DNA from: Limnomonas spitsbergensis
Lineage: Eukaryota > Chlorophyta > Chlorophyceae > Chlamydomonadales
Reading direction: 5' to 3'
Length of the DNA: 64,000 bases
NCBI GenBank assembly: GCA_037349105.1
Contig: JAYJMM010000123.1
Location: 7,874,001-7,938,000 of the forward strand
Each line of letters starts with the position of its first letter. Position 1 is the first letter of the stretch. The position numbers were made by a program, and so were the translations under genes. Under the pieces are notes generated by a model. The model ran no database searches. It was not told the DNA's origin and was given only the letters and a program-made list of their open reading frames with translations. Positions 1-11,396 of this stretch are shown here, piece by piece.

Positions 1-112
1 ACCTATGTAAGAGTTTATTAGTACTTGTTTAAGAAAGAAAAAGTCCGATTAGGATCACCTCTAATCGTCTGTGGCTGAAATCGTTCGTTCCAAGATCGAT
101 AAAACGGTGAAG

Positions 113-1894
113 ATGAGCGGGATAGGGGCTGTAGAAGTGCCCAAAGTCGCTCCAGAGATTGAAAAGGATAGTGTTGCTAAGAACACAAGGGGTGCTCTAG
201 CAGCAAAGGTTGCGCCAGTTGGAGCGTCAGTTGCTGGAACCTCGTCTGATCCTCCAGTTCCGTCCGTGCAACTCAAGCCCTTGTGGCAGGAGATGTATGA
301 AAGGGCTGGACCAGCAAGAAAAGCTTGCATGGAGAAGCTAAGGCTCAAGCAAGGTATTGTTGATCAGGCGATGTCAGCTCTGGAACGCAGACAATCATGC
401 AGTTATGAGGAATATGACGAGACGCTGAAGACCATTGCTCCTATGGAAGATGAGAGGAACGAAGCTATTAAAGAAGCCCTGATTGCGTCACCTGTCCATG
501 TTCCAAAGAAATTCATAGACGTGGAAACAGGGAAAGAAGTGGAACTGCAATATGACAACCCTGTGTATATGTACCTCAAGAAGGAGAGTCGCAAGTATGC
601 TTCCACTGGGACACCATCTAAGATGACGCAAGTTACTCGGCTTGCAGAACAGAGTGTTGTAACTGATGTCGGGGGTGGGTCTCAGTCTGGGTCTGCTACG
701 TCAGTAGCCGCGCCCCAGAGAGCACCTGAACTTTCCCCTGCTGTGCACGTGTCAATGCCTTTTGCGGTGCATGAGCCCATGGCGCAGAGTGCACCAGTGC
801 ATGTGCCTGTTGCGGACATCCCAGCATTCGTGCCTGTCGCTGCTGCCGCCTCTGTTTCTACTTCCAATGCGTTTGTTCAGGATGCATCTGTGAGGAGAGA
901 AGGTCACGGTGTGGAATCTGGATCATCATATCCGCCGCCGCCGTCGCCGCCGCAAGTCCCTTCCAGGTCGTCTGGACCCGTGCACACCTCACCTGTCTAC
1001 CCACAGTCTGGACGGTACGAGGACGCAGTGCCTCGGATGCAAGGTATGGCGTTTGTGTCGGAAGAACCAGAAGGTGATGGGTCTGTGGGAAGCACGAGTG
1101 AAGAAGTTAGTGACGAAGAGCCCCATACACAAGGTAATCGCTCCACATGGCATGTTGTGTCGCAGTCATTCCATACCACAGTGAGCAATGAAGGTGAGCA
1201 GCCCATGCAGAGCCATGCAAGCTTGCCAGAAGGTGCGCAGCCTATGCAGTGCCATGTGCACTTGTCCTCTGCTTCCATGTCGCATGAGGAGACCGAGGAC
1301 GGGCATGTAGAGGACCACACTATACTTCCAGTCTCTTACACATGTGAGTTGATCAGGCCATCCAGTCCGTAGTCTGAAATAAGCCATGCGGCCAGTCAGT
1401 TCATGAGCACCTCGCCAGGTAAAGAGTCATTGTTGTCGACCTTGGGCCAGTTTCTGGGGACGATTCCTAAAACTCCCATCACAACTGGGGGGGGGACCCC
1501 CACAAGATCTCTGGAAGCTGAGCCAAGGTTCCGGAGACGAGACCCGCTCTTTGAGAGTCATGGTCGAGAGCAGAATGAGATTGTTTTAGAGATGGGCCCC
1601 CTCAACAAGGACCCACCCAAGCCAATTGAGCTGGAGGATCAGGCTGTGTCTGATGCACACCATTTTGTGCAGACTCATGTGATTGGGGAGTGGGAGATTC
1701 GGCAGATGTGGGCTGACACTGGTCAGGCCGCTAGTGACCGAGGCCAGACCATCCCGTGCTCTGCCCTGCCCATGCTGACTGACAGCTGCAAGCAGCGTTC
1801 CCCATTGTGTGCCCCGACCCAAGGTGCTTGCGGCCAGCTTGACGGGCAGGCCAGCCTGACCAAGACAGACCGGAGTAACATGAACCTCAGGTAA
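113..1894 (+). CDS. Unrecognised long ORF with one internal TAG
   Basis: The frame is open from about position 65 to 1894 except for a single TAG at 1370-1372. The first ATG is at 113; the frame can also be read from a GTG at 71, so an upstream exon is possible. About 420 codons precede the TAG and 173 follow it in the same frame. The N-terminal third is helical and charged (PLWQEMYERAGPARK onward). The middle is a Pro/Val/Ser-rich low-complexity stretch with a PPPPSPP run, and the part after TAG is Gln/Asp/Pro-rich. No domain is recognised. The end, CTCAG|GTAAAAG, could be a splice donor rather than a true TAA stop. A retroelement gag-like protein is conceivable because integrase debris lies 3 kb downstream, but nothing in the protein proves it. 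Confidence 0.5.
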
Positions 1895-2828
1895 AAGTTC
1901 TTTACTTGTTTTGATGGAAGCCTTGATGATCACCTCAAGGTATGTGGGTTCGGTCATGGCTGTCTTGAGGGACGCTTCGCTTTGAACTCAATCCAATACT
2001 GAATGGACAAAATGGTTCATTGCAATTTAATTTCGTGATTCCGCCCTGAGCTTGATGAATGCATCTATCCGATCGTGCATCAACTGATTGCTGTGTTGTA
2101 CACATCTGCCAGTACAAATCATGCAGTACACTGCTGTACATGCTTGCCAGGACTTGCATGTTGTACGTGGCCACTATTGATATTCATACCGTACGGTACA
2201 CATGTTACACATGCAATACAACAGCTGTACCTCATGCATGGTGTTCATGCAACACACATCTGCTGTTTAAGCTAGCCAGTACATTTCTGTAGTGCATATC
2301 TGTTGTATATGTCTGATGTACATTTCTGCAGTACATATCTGCCAGTACACACATGCAACACATAGCTGCCAGCTGGCCTCCGCCTATAAGGCGCCTTCAT
2401 TGGATTTTATTTTTTATTCCCATGGCTTTCTACACCAGAATTTTAGACAGCCCCTTCTCAACCTTCGACCCCTGCTTTTGCCTCAGGTTGGGGGGGAAGA
2501 TGGGCTGTCATGAGTTCAGCCGCATAGTGGCTTAATTTGTGTTGAACTGCTGCATATGACAGGCGGTTCCCGCTGAAGCTGGCGGAAATGCCATGGATGG
2601 CCTCAAGGACTTCGTCACTCTGAGCCACCACCACAGCCATCATGCGGCAGCAAGAGAGCCGCCGCCAATCATCCAATCATGAGAAGACAAGCGGCTGCGG
2701 GCAGGATGCAAGGTGGGCGCCGTCAAGCCGCGTCTTTAATTAGGCGTAAGGCAACTGGCGGCGCCTAAGGCTCCAACGACGGCAGAGGTGAAAACCCGGC
2801 CGGCCGAAGGAGCCTGACTGAAGGGCCA
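1895..2828. other. Non-coding stretch with TGTACA/TGCATG-rich tract
   Basis: No convincing gene is seen. Positions 2059-2370 consist of degenerate copies of short words such as ATCTGCCAGTACA, GCAGTACA and TGCATG, an old scrambled minisatellite. The several short plus-strand ORFs here come from this low-complexity sequence. Confidence 0.5.
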
Positions 2829-3107
2829 GTGCATATGCCTCAGGGCAGGCATGGGGCCCGGACGTCCGGTGGTGACGAGGTACCTCCTCTAGTGAGGGCG
2901 CCCAAGCCACCGCTCAGCGAAGAGGAGTGGGAGCAGCGCAAGGCACGCAAGCGGCTGAAGAAGCAGCGGAAAGCCAAACGCCGGGCAGCCGGCCACGAGG
3001 ACTTAAACCAGGATCTGGACAGCCACGTGTGGAAAGGCCCAAGGGCCAAAGCTGCCGCTGCCGGAGCCGCGAATGCTTCAGTTGCCTACGGTGGCAACAG
3101 CTTCTAA
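2829..3107 (+). CDS. Small Lys/Arg-rich ORF, possible gag-tail fragment
   Basis: A 92-residue frame starting MHMPQGRHGARTSG has an acidic-then-basic helix (LSEEEWEQRKARKRLKKQR and following), typical of a nucleic-acid-binding segment, then an Ala-rich tail. I do not recognise a family. The LSEEEWEQRKA stretch recalls the linker before a CCHC knuckle in some gag-like proteins, but no CCHC motif follows here. It could be a fragment of the same decayed element as the integrase at 5.1 kb. Confidence 0.3.
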   Translation: MHMPQGRHGARTSGGDEVPPLVRAPKPPLSEEEWEQRKARKRLKKQRKAKRRAAGHEDLNQDLDSHVWKGPRAKAAAAGAANASVAYGGNSF

Positions 3108-5125
3108 AAGCGGCCAGCGCCACCATCAGCGCTGCCGCTGGAGCTGCCCCTAGCGTCGTCACTGATGTACATGAAGACCATGACTTCAAAGAGGGTGTCT
3201 GTGCTGGCGCCGCTCATAAGGACAACGTTGGAGGGACATCTACTAGTCGTCATCTGCCTGGTAACATAGCCAAGAGAACAACAGTTCTGCTTGTCTTCTT
3301 TTACCTTGGCTGCGTGCATGTCCCTATCACCCCTTTACCTGATGGGGCGATGTACCCGAACAGTTGGCCTAACTGGCTCAACCCCTAGACGATAGTCTGC
3401 CTGTCTTGGTTGATTTTCTATGTGCACCCTTAAGCTCACTAAAACCTTGATGGGTGTGTCCTAGGTTTTATCTATACCTCTTCCATTTCACCCGAGAGGC
3501 TCAGTACCAAACCTTTGCCCGGCATCTCTTGATTTAATTATCGTGATTGCATGCCTTGCACTGCCATTGTGCACAATTCCAGATGGTGCAGCATTTCTTA
3601 CAGCGCAAGTAGTGGGATTTCAGTTTCAGCTTGATATCACTTTTGCTGCATTTGTGCAATCAGCAGATCCTGAAACTGTACATCCTAAAACATGCAGCTC
3701 TTCACCTGCAGATGTACAACCTGTAGATCTAGGGTTACAGATCTTGAAGAAGTCAAACTGCAACTCTTTAAAAAAAATCTCTTCACAGCAGATGTACAGT
3801 CTGCAGATCTAGAAATGCAGATCCTAAAACATGCAGAGATAATGCTGCAGACCTTAAAATCGCATGTTATAAACTGCAATTTTTAAAATTGCAATCACTT
3901 CAATGCAGATATTGAAAATCCAGATCAACATGCTCATGTCATGAATTCCAAAGCCTGACCTGCTAATTTTGGATCAGATCCTGACCTGCAGATCTGTGAA
4001 TCAGATTTTAAATGGGTAACTATGTTAATGTGTACAATTTTCACTTCATGAAGAAAACCCGAGCCGCATGCATCTGCTACCTTCACAGCAGTACATGTCA
4101 CCTTTTACAAATAAAATCGAACACCGTAATCAGCATTCAGAAGTGGCCTGACCTTTTTGAAAAGCAGGCTATGGTTGTGCTATGCCTTGTTTGGCCATCC
4201 CTTGCTTGCAAAGGCAAGATAACTGGTAGCGTCACAGCCACCAAACCATCGTCTGATTTCTTGACACATTTAAAAACCAGTCGTCAAATCTACTGCTATA
4301 TTTCTCGCTGCTTCTGATTGGTCGCATGAGTTCGCTGCCTGACATAACATGCTTTGTTCCCTCTGCCAGCAGATGTCCAGTTCAATGGCTTACCATCCCT
4401 GAGCAGCACCTGGTTGAAGCAGGTTGCATGGGTTGCACTCATGGTATGCTGTGCAGAATGTGCGTTATCTCCATTTGACTTCCGTTCACCAGCTGGAACT
4501 TGCACAGTTTGAGCATATACAGTTTGTTGACCTTGCTGAGAATCAAAGATGAGCATTTGTCATGCAAAAGCATTTTCTGACTGTTATTTAATTCTGTACA
4601 ACATGGTTCAGCGCTTAACATGTACTGAATCTGTGAGATTCTTGATTCATACTTGGGTTCAGCAGCCTGATTGAGAAATTCTGTCTCTCTTGATAATGTT
4701 GGTACCAACAGCATAGCACGCCACCTGCTGTTTATCAGGGTCATTCCGTGCCCACCCGACCCCTGGTGTTTCTATCGTGCATTGTCAAGATTTCCCCCCC
4801 CCCGGACGATTCATGCTTTGCTGTCATTTACTGGTTTGGTATAGATCTGTGCTGCCATAGCTAGCTCCTTCTCATCTTCAGCTTCGTTGCTTTGTGCTCT
4901 GAGCTGGGGGGGGGAAGGAAGATCATCCTAGCAATCGGCGCTGGCTTCGCGCCACTGATTGCTAAAGCCACGATGATCTTTTCTATTCAGCTCAGGCCCT
5001 CGCTGCCGAACCTAGGGCCATATGAGGTCTGTCAAGGCTAGCATACCAATTGTTGCATGAGCTACTGTCATACTGCGCAGAATGCTCAAGTATGCATACA
5101 AGTCTCCTGATCATGAGAAGCTTAT
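3108..5125. other. Non-coding stretch with degenerate CTGCAGATC repeats
   Basis: No gene is supported. Positions 3660-4000 are built from imperfect words of about 18 bases around CTGCAGATCnTnAAA. The stretch 4300-4740 is AT-richer and open on the minus strand only by chance. Around 4905-4985 there is an imperfect inverted segment (GGAAGATCATCCTAGCAATC against GATTGCTAAAGCCACGATGATCTT). Confidence 0.4.
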
Positions 5126-5895
5126 GTGACTGTGCAGAACATGAGACATGTATGTGCCATGGATAGCACTCGGGTACCGAGACACAAGCATGCCAGCACC
5201 TTGATGAGTCCCTACCAGCTGCTGTTTTCCTGTGAACCAGTCATCCCTCCCGCTATCATGGAAAGGTTGAATGGGGATCAGGCAGTGGATTACTTGGATG
5301 TGGATGCTGCTGCTGAACTTGTACTGTTCCGTTCTGATTTGCTAGCCAAGAACTGCGTGATGGTCGGCCAGAATCTTCTGGTGGCTCAACAGCGAGATAC
5401 CCTGCGTTACGCAAGGCTCCGTAGTGGTGGTTACCTCCCATCAATAGCTAAGTATACTGAGGGGCAGTTTGTTTATGTGCGGGATGAGAACCGGCTGCAC
5501 TCCACTGCAAGACCTTACGTGCTTTGAGTGTTTGATGTACGACCAAGTGGAGTCATTGTCCTGGTTGATCGCAATGGGGTGACTGTGGCTGAGAACGCTA
5601 TTAAATGCTCACCATGTCACCTGCCATAGAGGGACTCTTACCCCCATTAAAAAGATGGCAAATGCCAGCACCAGATTTCCCTTGCCAGAGATGTCTGTTG
5701 CCTGATAATGCTAAGAAAATGATTCTGTGTGGGAGCTGTGGTCGAGGCACTCGCAAGTACTGTTTGGTACCACGGCTTACTACTGTCCCTGCTGTTACTG
5801 GATTTGTGAGCAATGCAGGACTGCTGGAGCTGACGCTACTGGTGCTGCACGACGTGATGTTGCGGCGGAACTGGAGGAACCAGTGGCCGCCGTGA
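5126..5895 (+). pseudogene. Decayed Ty3/Gypsy-type integrase tail followed by a PHD-like finger
   Basis: The frame reads MSPYQLLFSCEPVIPPAI, as in the region after the integrase catalytic core of Ty3/Gypsy elements (family: sPyqLlyGrepvlP). It then gives GQFVYVRDENRLHSTARPY and, after an in-frame TGA at 5525-5527, VFDVRPSGVIVLVDRNGVTV, which resembles the small SH3-like integrase C-terminal domain. A +1 frame from 5605 continues with CQRCLLPDNAKKMILCGSCG and YCLVPRLTTVP. A further frameshift gives WICEQC. These pieces match the C-x2-C...C-x2-C...C...W-x-C-x2-C layout of a PHD finger. One stop and two frame changes mean the copy is dead. Neither the catalytic core nor a reverse transcriptase is present nearby. 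Confidence is high for integrase/PHD ancestry and low for exact borders. Confidence 0.65.
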
Positions 5896-6537
5896 CAGGT
5901 TACCAGCTGCGGCCTGCTAAGCAAAAGAAGGCAGGAAGGGTGATGGGAGCCGCCAATGGCGGTGGCCCTGTTGAGGGTGGAAGAAGAAGGACACGCTGAA
6001 GACGGGGAAGAGGAAGGGGATTGTCTTGCCGGGACCACCTCAGGCTGTGCCGGAAGTAATGCGGTTGAGCTAGCCGGGACCGCCTCGGGCGGTGCTGGAA
6101 GCGTTGAGGTGGTCCGGATCGCTATGCCTGGAGTTTGGCGAGAGCGCGATGAGGCTGCGGTCTACTTGGGCAACAGGATGCCGGGAGGATGGTCGTATCA
6201 ACTCTACGGTGCCTGTCTGTGAGGGGAGACAAGGCCTAGAGAGGAATGTAGGAGAAGGTGAGGGAATCGTCCGTGGGTTGACTTTTCTCTATTCCTCATC
6301 TGTGGTAGTCTTCCTTGGTAGTTCTTTGGCAGTCAAAAACCCTGTCCTCGCGTCTTATGGTAAATCAATCCCCAAATTGCCGGTTCTTGCTCTATATAAA
6401 ATGGAGGATGGATATTCATTAAATGTCCGTTGGCTGAAGAGGAAGCACCAGAAAAGGCCCTTCCCAGCGGAATGGTGGCAGACATCCTTGGGGTAGTATT
6501 CTATGGAAGAACATGCCCGACCTTAACAATGCCTAAC

Positions 6538-6655
6538 CATGCATGAAGCGTGACTACGGCAAGGAAGCAAAGAGTAAATGCATGAAGCGTTACTACGGTT
6601 AGGAGGCAAAGAGTTAATGCAAGAAGCGTTACTACAGTAAGGAAACATAGCGTTC
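6538..6655 (+). repeat. Three-copy tandem repeat of about 38 bp
   Basis: Imperfect units of the type CATGAAGCGTGACTACGGCA followed by AGGAAGCAAAGAGTAAATG occur three times in a row, with divergence growing toward the end. A TATA-like TCTATATAAAA lies upstream at about 6390. Nothing else is seen between 5.9 and 7.0 kb. Confidence 0.6.
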
Positions 6656-7026
6656 GTGAGGTCCGCTGGTACTCGAGTTCCGGGGGGCTCCAGGGTGCGC
6701 GCCCTTCAGACAAAACGCAAGTCACTCATCCCACCACCAAGATCCATATTTATTCCTGTAATGGTCCCCGCTTTCTCTTCTTCTTGTGCTCAACCCACTT
6801 GTTTTGAGCCATCTTCACGTCATCTGGGTTGGGCGCGAGGCGCTCTACAGGGGCGAGGAATGCGAGGAGGGTGAACATGCCACAACACACAACCGCGCTG
6901 CCCGATCAGAACTTGAAGTAGGACCAACTAGTAGAGAGACTTGCTGGGTGAGCAACGTCACACCAACTAGGCCACGATCAATGCATTGATGCAGAAGGAA
7001 CGGGGCCACTACCAAACACCCATGCT

Positions 7027-10000
7027 TCACTCACCGGGCAGCTTCTCGCATGCCTCCTTCAGCCACGGGTGAGACAGCAGATCGTCCAAACTCTTCTTAT
7101 GCCCCAAGAGGTGCTCTAGGAAGTCCTGCCCGTCTGAGTCCAGCTTCCACAGCTTTGCAGACACGGACAGCCGCAGCATGAGGCCTGCCGAGTAGATGTC
7201 GCTGGATCTTGTGTACTTGCCCTCTACGAGCGTGCCAGCCCGCCCCTCCATCCCCTTCTCCTCCCAAGCTTTCCACGCGTTCACATCCATCGTCGGAGCC
7301 TGCACCCAGAAAACGCAGCAACATCAATCCTTGAGCAACATCCATGCACCCTTGCTCCTTTCGCCGCACGCGCAAATATACCGTGAAACATAGAGGACGT
7401 ACCACCAACGCTGCTCGCATGTTCTATACTATGGCTCTCATGGCACCTTTCACACAGACACACACACAGGCAGCTTATGCCTCTGGTCCCATCATCCCCC
7501 TGTTTTATGTGGAGCAAGGCCAAGATACCTGTAAGGTTGCTGATGAAATTCCTCTCACCTTGCCCTCCCGCGCCACTGTCTCAAGGTCAATCAGCTTGTA
7601 ATAGTAGATCCAAGCCGAGGAATCCGGTTCGCGGTGGACGCAGCGCAACACGTTGGGCCAGCGGATGTCGCGGTGGACCAGCCCTTTCTTCGTCTCTTGG
7701 TCGAGGCAGCCATGGAGCGCCTGGAGGGCCCTCAGAACGCAGAGCATGCATGTCTGGGTCTCCTCTTCGGAAAGGTTTCCAACATCCACGAGGCGGCCGA
7801 CGCTGGCGGCGTTCAGCTGGTGGCGGGAAGCGCAGCATGGCATTGCGTGATCACAAAGGAGAGGTGTTTGACGCATAGGCTACCCTGAGGGGGTCATATG
7901 CATGCAAGACGGGATTCCCTGTCCATGACAAGCATGGTCCTTTATTACCCCCCCCCCCTTCCCCCCTCAGCCCCCTATATCAGGCCCGACCAAGCCCGTG
8001 GCCATGTCTGTGCCGTGTAAGATCACCACACTCCTGTCCCAGCCTGCAGCCCCATGTTGTACGCATGCACATACTTTTCTGCCCTATTTGTGTTTCCCAA
8101 CCTCCCTTCCTCCCACTTCCCCCAGCCCCCTGCCTCAGGCCCAAGTCCGTGGCTCCCTCACACGTCCCCTCACCCCTCTGCCTCAGGCCAGCCCAATCTC
8201 AGCAGCCTTGTGTGTGCCGATTGTGATCACCATCCTCCCATCCACGTCCCCTCCCCCTTCAGCCTAGTATTTGAAGCCCGACCATAAACTGCAGCCCTAT
8301 CGTTGCAGCAAATCTTTCTGCCCCTCTGTCGATTCCATGCCAACATCTTGAATACCCACCCCCCCTTGCCTCAGGCTAACGTGGCTACTTCCAATGCAAC
8401 CGATCGCGTTCCTCAGCACTCACCTCGGCCCAGTAAACGTTCATCCCTGATGTAGAGTCGCATTGATTGTTCCATTTCCGGACGACATCGGTGTGGTGTA
8501 GGTCTGGAATCTCTCCAAGCAGCTGCGGCAAGTACAGGCAGCCCAGTCCTGCCCCGTACGCTTCCTGTTGAAGGCACACAGAGGGGGGACACACTCAAGA
8601 GGCCATTTGTATGGAGTAACTTCCCTGCCATTCACACCCTTGAAGTTGAGGAGCTGGCAACTAGCGGGCAGCAAAGGAGAGCCTTCCAGCCAACTTGCAC
8701 GTGTCAGGAGCAAGAGCAAACACACTTTCTACCCACAAACTGTCTTGTGAATCATGGCCATAGTTACCTGCAGGTCTGACAGGTCTACACCGACAGACGC
8801 CGCAAAGGTCTGGAACGCGTGTATCTCCTTGCGGACGAAATCCTTCTCAACGACGATGACGGTGTGCTGCATAAGAGAAGATACACATCATCAAATCCAC
8901 TGCATCACTAGAGTGTCTTGCAATCTCCGGGAACATGAATATAAAAATTTAAGGGAGGCAGCTACACATGCGGAACCCCACATGTGCCACAACACAAACT
9001 CTCGCTCCTCCTAGGCTATCTTCACTTTTCAACCTAATCCTAGCCCAAATCATGTCACCCCGCCGGTCATACCTCTGGGCGCTCGATGGGCTCCCACATG
9101 CCGGCCAACTCGCTCGCGGAGGGCCCCTTCGCGCGCAGCTGGCGGAGCAGCCTGGTCAGCTGCGCCAAGGCGCCGCACACCAGCACGGCGTGGAGTGGGT
9201 CGTCGGTCTCATACGGCACCCCACACATGATCACCTGCACAGCGTGACGAGCACAACCACAAAGTTTACACGAGTTGGATCCAGTTTGCAGCTTCTTTGC
9301 TGGGGCACAACAATACATGCACTCGTGGGGTGGGGTGGGGGTCACACAGAAACTGCCAGCAGGTCAACATTCGCCCCACAAGAGAGTTCATGAACACGCT
9401 CGTTAAACAAGCCGCTTCAAAACTGTTATGGCGGATCGTATGCCACATGCCTTCCACACAAGACACACATCAAAGCATGTCGATTCTTGCAAAGCGTCAT
9501 ACCTGGCCGGTGGCCCCGTCGCAATAGCCGAACTGCAGTTGGCGGCCGGCGCACGCCATGACGACGATGAACGGGGTCCTGTCGAACAGTAGAGGATTCT
9601 GAGGTTTCTTGAGCTTCCTTGTCAGATCCTTGATGGCCTCTTGCAGGCTGGCCACCTTGTCCTCGTTGTGGAGCAACAACACCTTGTCCACCACCAGGGC
9701 CCCATCAGGCCGGAGGGCGCCCTGCATGACAGGCTGTGGAAATCAAACGTATGTGTGAGGTCTGTATTATATACCTGGTATGGGATTCTCAACATGTAGT
9801 GTTGGCTGTGTAACGGTAAACACAGAAGTAAGATGCGCCTTTCCCAACATCAATCAAGTTGTCTGCCTGACCTGAAAAACAACAAGGCGCTATGTTTGCA
9901 CTGCCCACTCCAGTGCACAGCCTGAAGCCATGTGGTCTCATCTATCAAGTTCTCGAAGTTACTGGAAAAGTGCCGGAGGCTTGGGTCAAATAAATTGTGG

Positions 10001-11396
10001 CACGGAATCGCACCAGAGAGGCCACGGTTGCCTTCCGCTTGGATCCAGATTTCGAAGAAGAGGCGCTGGCCTGTACTCTCGTCGCTTCTTGTGTAGAGTT
10101 GTTGGATAGCTGCTTCAGGGTGCCTAGCTTCTTGACCAAACGCTCGTTGAGCAGCTCGACCACGTCCAGCAGCGGCATGGATGTGCGCCCCGTCACATGA
10201 ACCTCAGATGCGATGCCTACAGTGAGTGAAGGCGGCGGTGACCTTTGTATTCAGCGACCTGCGTCGTCCCATGATGGGTAGTTGCGACGCCAGACAAATG
10301 CATCAAGAGTGCATAAAGAGGCGTGAGCCCTCCCACGCTAGCCAGAAAGTACAACAGCTATATATGTGCACCACCACTAATAACAGGGCAAAAGGAGCAG
10401 AGACCTGCGGCACAGAATACCGTGGTGTTTGATACTGTGGTCCTACCAAGGGGCTTTGAGATGTGGGACACGAGGAAGTCTCCCAACTTCGAGGTGAGAC
10501 AGTTGCAATCGGCGGCGACCAAGTAGTCCTTGAGGGCGGGGTGGGCCTCGGTGAGCATCTTGAAGTGGTCCCCGGGCACCGGTATGGGGAAGTGCTGATC
10601 CGGCTGAAGGACCTTGTGTAGCTTGTCAGCGCAGTCGGGCAGGTCGCCTAGCAGATCTTCCTCGATGTGCATGATCCACTTGCCAAACGCCTCATGTTTA
10701 CCCCCTGCAGTAGGAGGCACACAAGCATGGAGTCAACCGAAGAGTTAAGACAATACGAATAGGACGGACTTCAAGAAGGTGTCGGGCTGGGATGCACCGA
10801 TATGGAACAGCAAGAGGGAACAGCCTCCGGCAGCTTCCGCACAGCCATGCCTCACGGCCCACCACCCAAGCGTCGAGGAACTTCCTTTTGCCCTCCTGCC
10901 CCCTCCACTCATTGGAGGCCTGGACCCTGACAGCAGCATTGCATGTGTTAGCCCTATGGGAGACGGCCAACGCACGCCTCTCGATTTGTTGGACCCGGTC
11001 AAGGATGGGTTTGGCTGCTGGACTTGTAAGCATGGCAGGTGCTTCTTGTTGCTGCTATGCTTCTGGCTGTGTCAGCTGTTCTTCTGGCTGCTGCACCTCT
11101 GGTTCTACTTGCTGTTCTGCTCCTGTTGGCTGTCCCACTGGTGTCCTTGCTTGCTGCTGTGGCTGCTGTTCTTCTGCCTCCACCCTGGCCTTTTTCTTGG
11201 GGGGGCTGCCCATTTTGGGCCGGCCTCCGTCATCGCTAATCCGCACTAGATTTGCGCGGACGTTCGTGTAATTTGCCGCTGCAGCAAACAAGCTCAAAAT
11301 TCCGACTTGGACTCGGGGACGACTAACGTGCTCTTGCCTTTCCAGCTCAAAAGCTTTGGTAATTTCGAATCCAGGGTCCTCATCAGTATCAGACAT
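7027..11396 (-). CDS. Nine-exon kinase-like protein, CRN-effector kinase type, one internal TAG
   Basis: Exons on the minus strand: 11396-10856, 10704-10447, 10216-9963, 9733-9503, 9234-9073, 8866-8768, 8564-8424, 7879-7559 and 7299-7027. All junctions are GT-AG and in phase. The sum is 2280 nt, 760 codons including a final TGA. The N-terminus carries an NLS-like PPKKKARVE and a Gln/Glu/Pro-rich stretch interrupted by TAG at 11055-11057 (QPEA-TAG-QQQEAP). The middle segment TPFIVVMACAGRQLQFGY...VIMCGVP resembles the region before the kinase fold in Crinkler-like (CRN) kinases. The catalytic loop is HRDIRWPNVL, the metal site reads KLIDLE instead of DFG, and the C-lobe has SSDIYSAGLML and HPWLKEACEKL. 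HRD Asp and the loop Asn are present, so activity is possible. The last exon could continue, since its end GTGAGTGA also reads as a donor. Family assignment is from motif memory; the exact target is unknown. A shorter start at 11033 would avoid the TAG. Confidence 0.75.
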
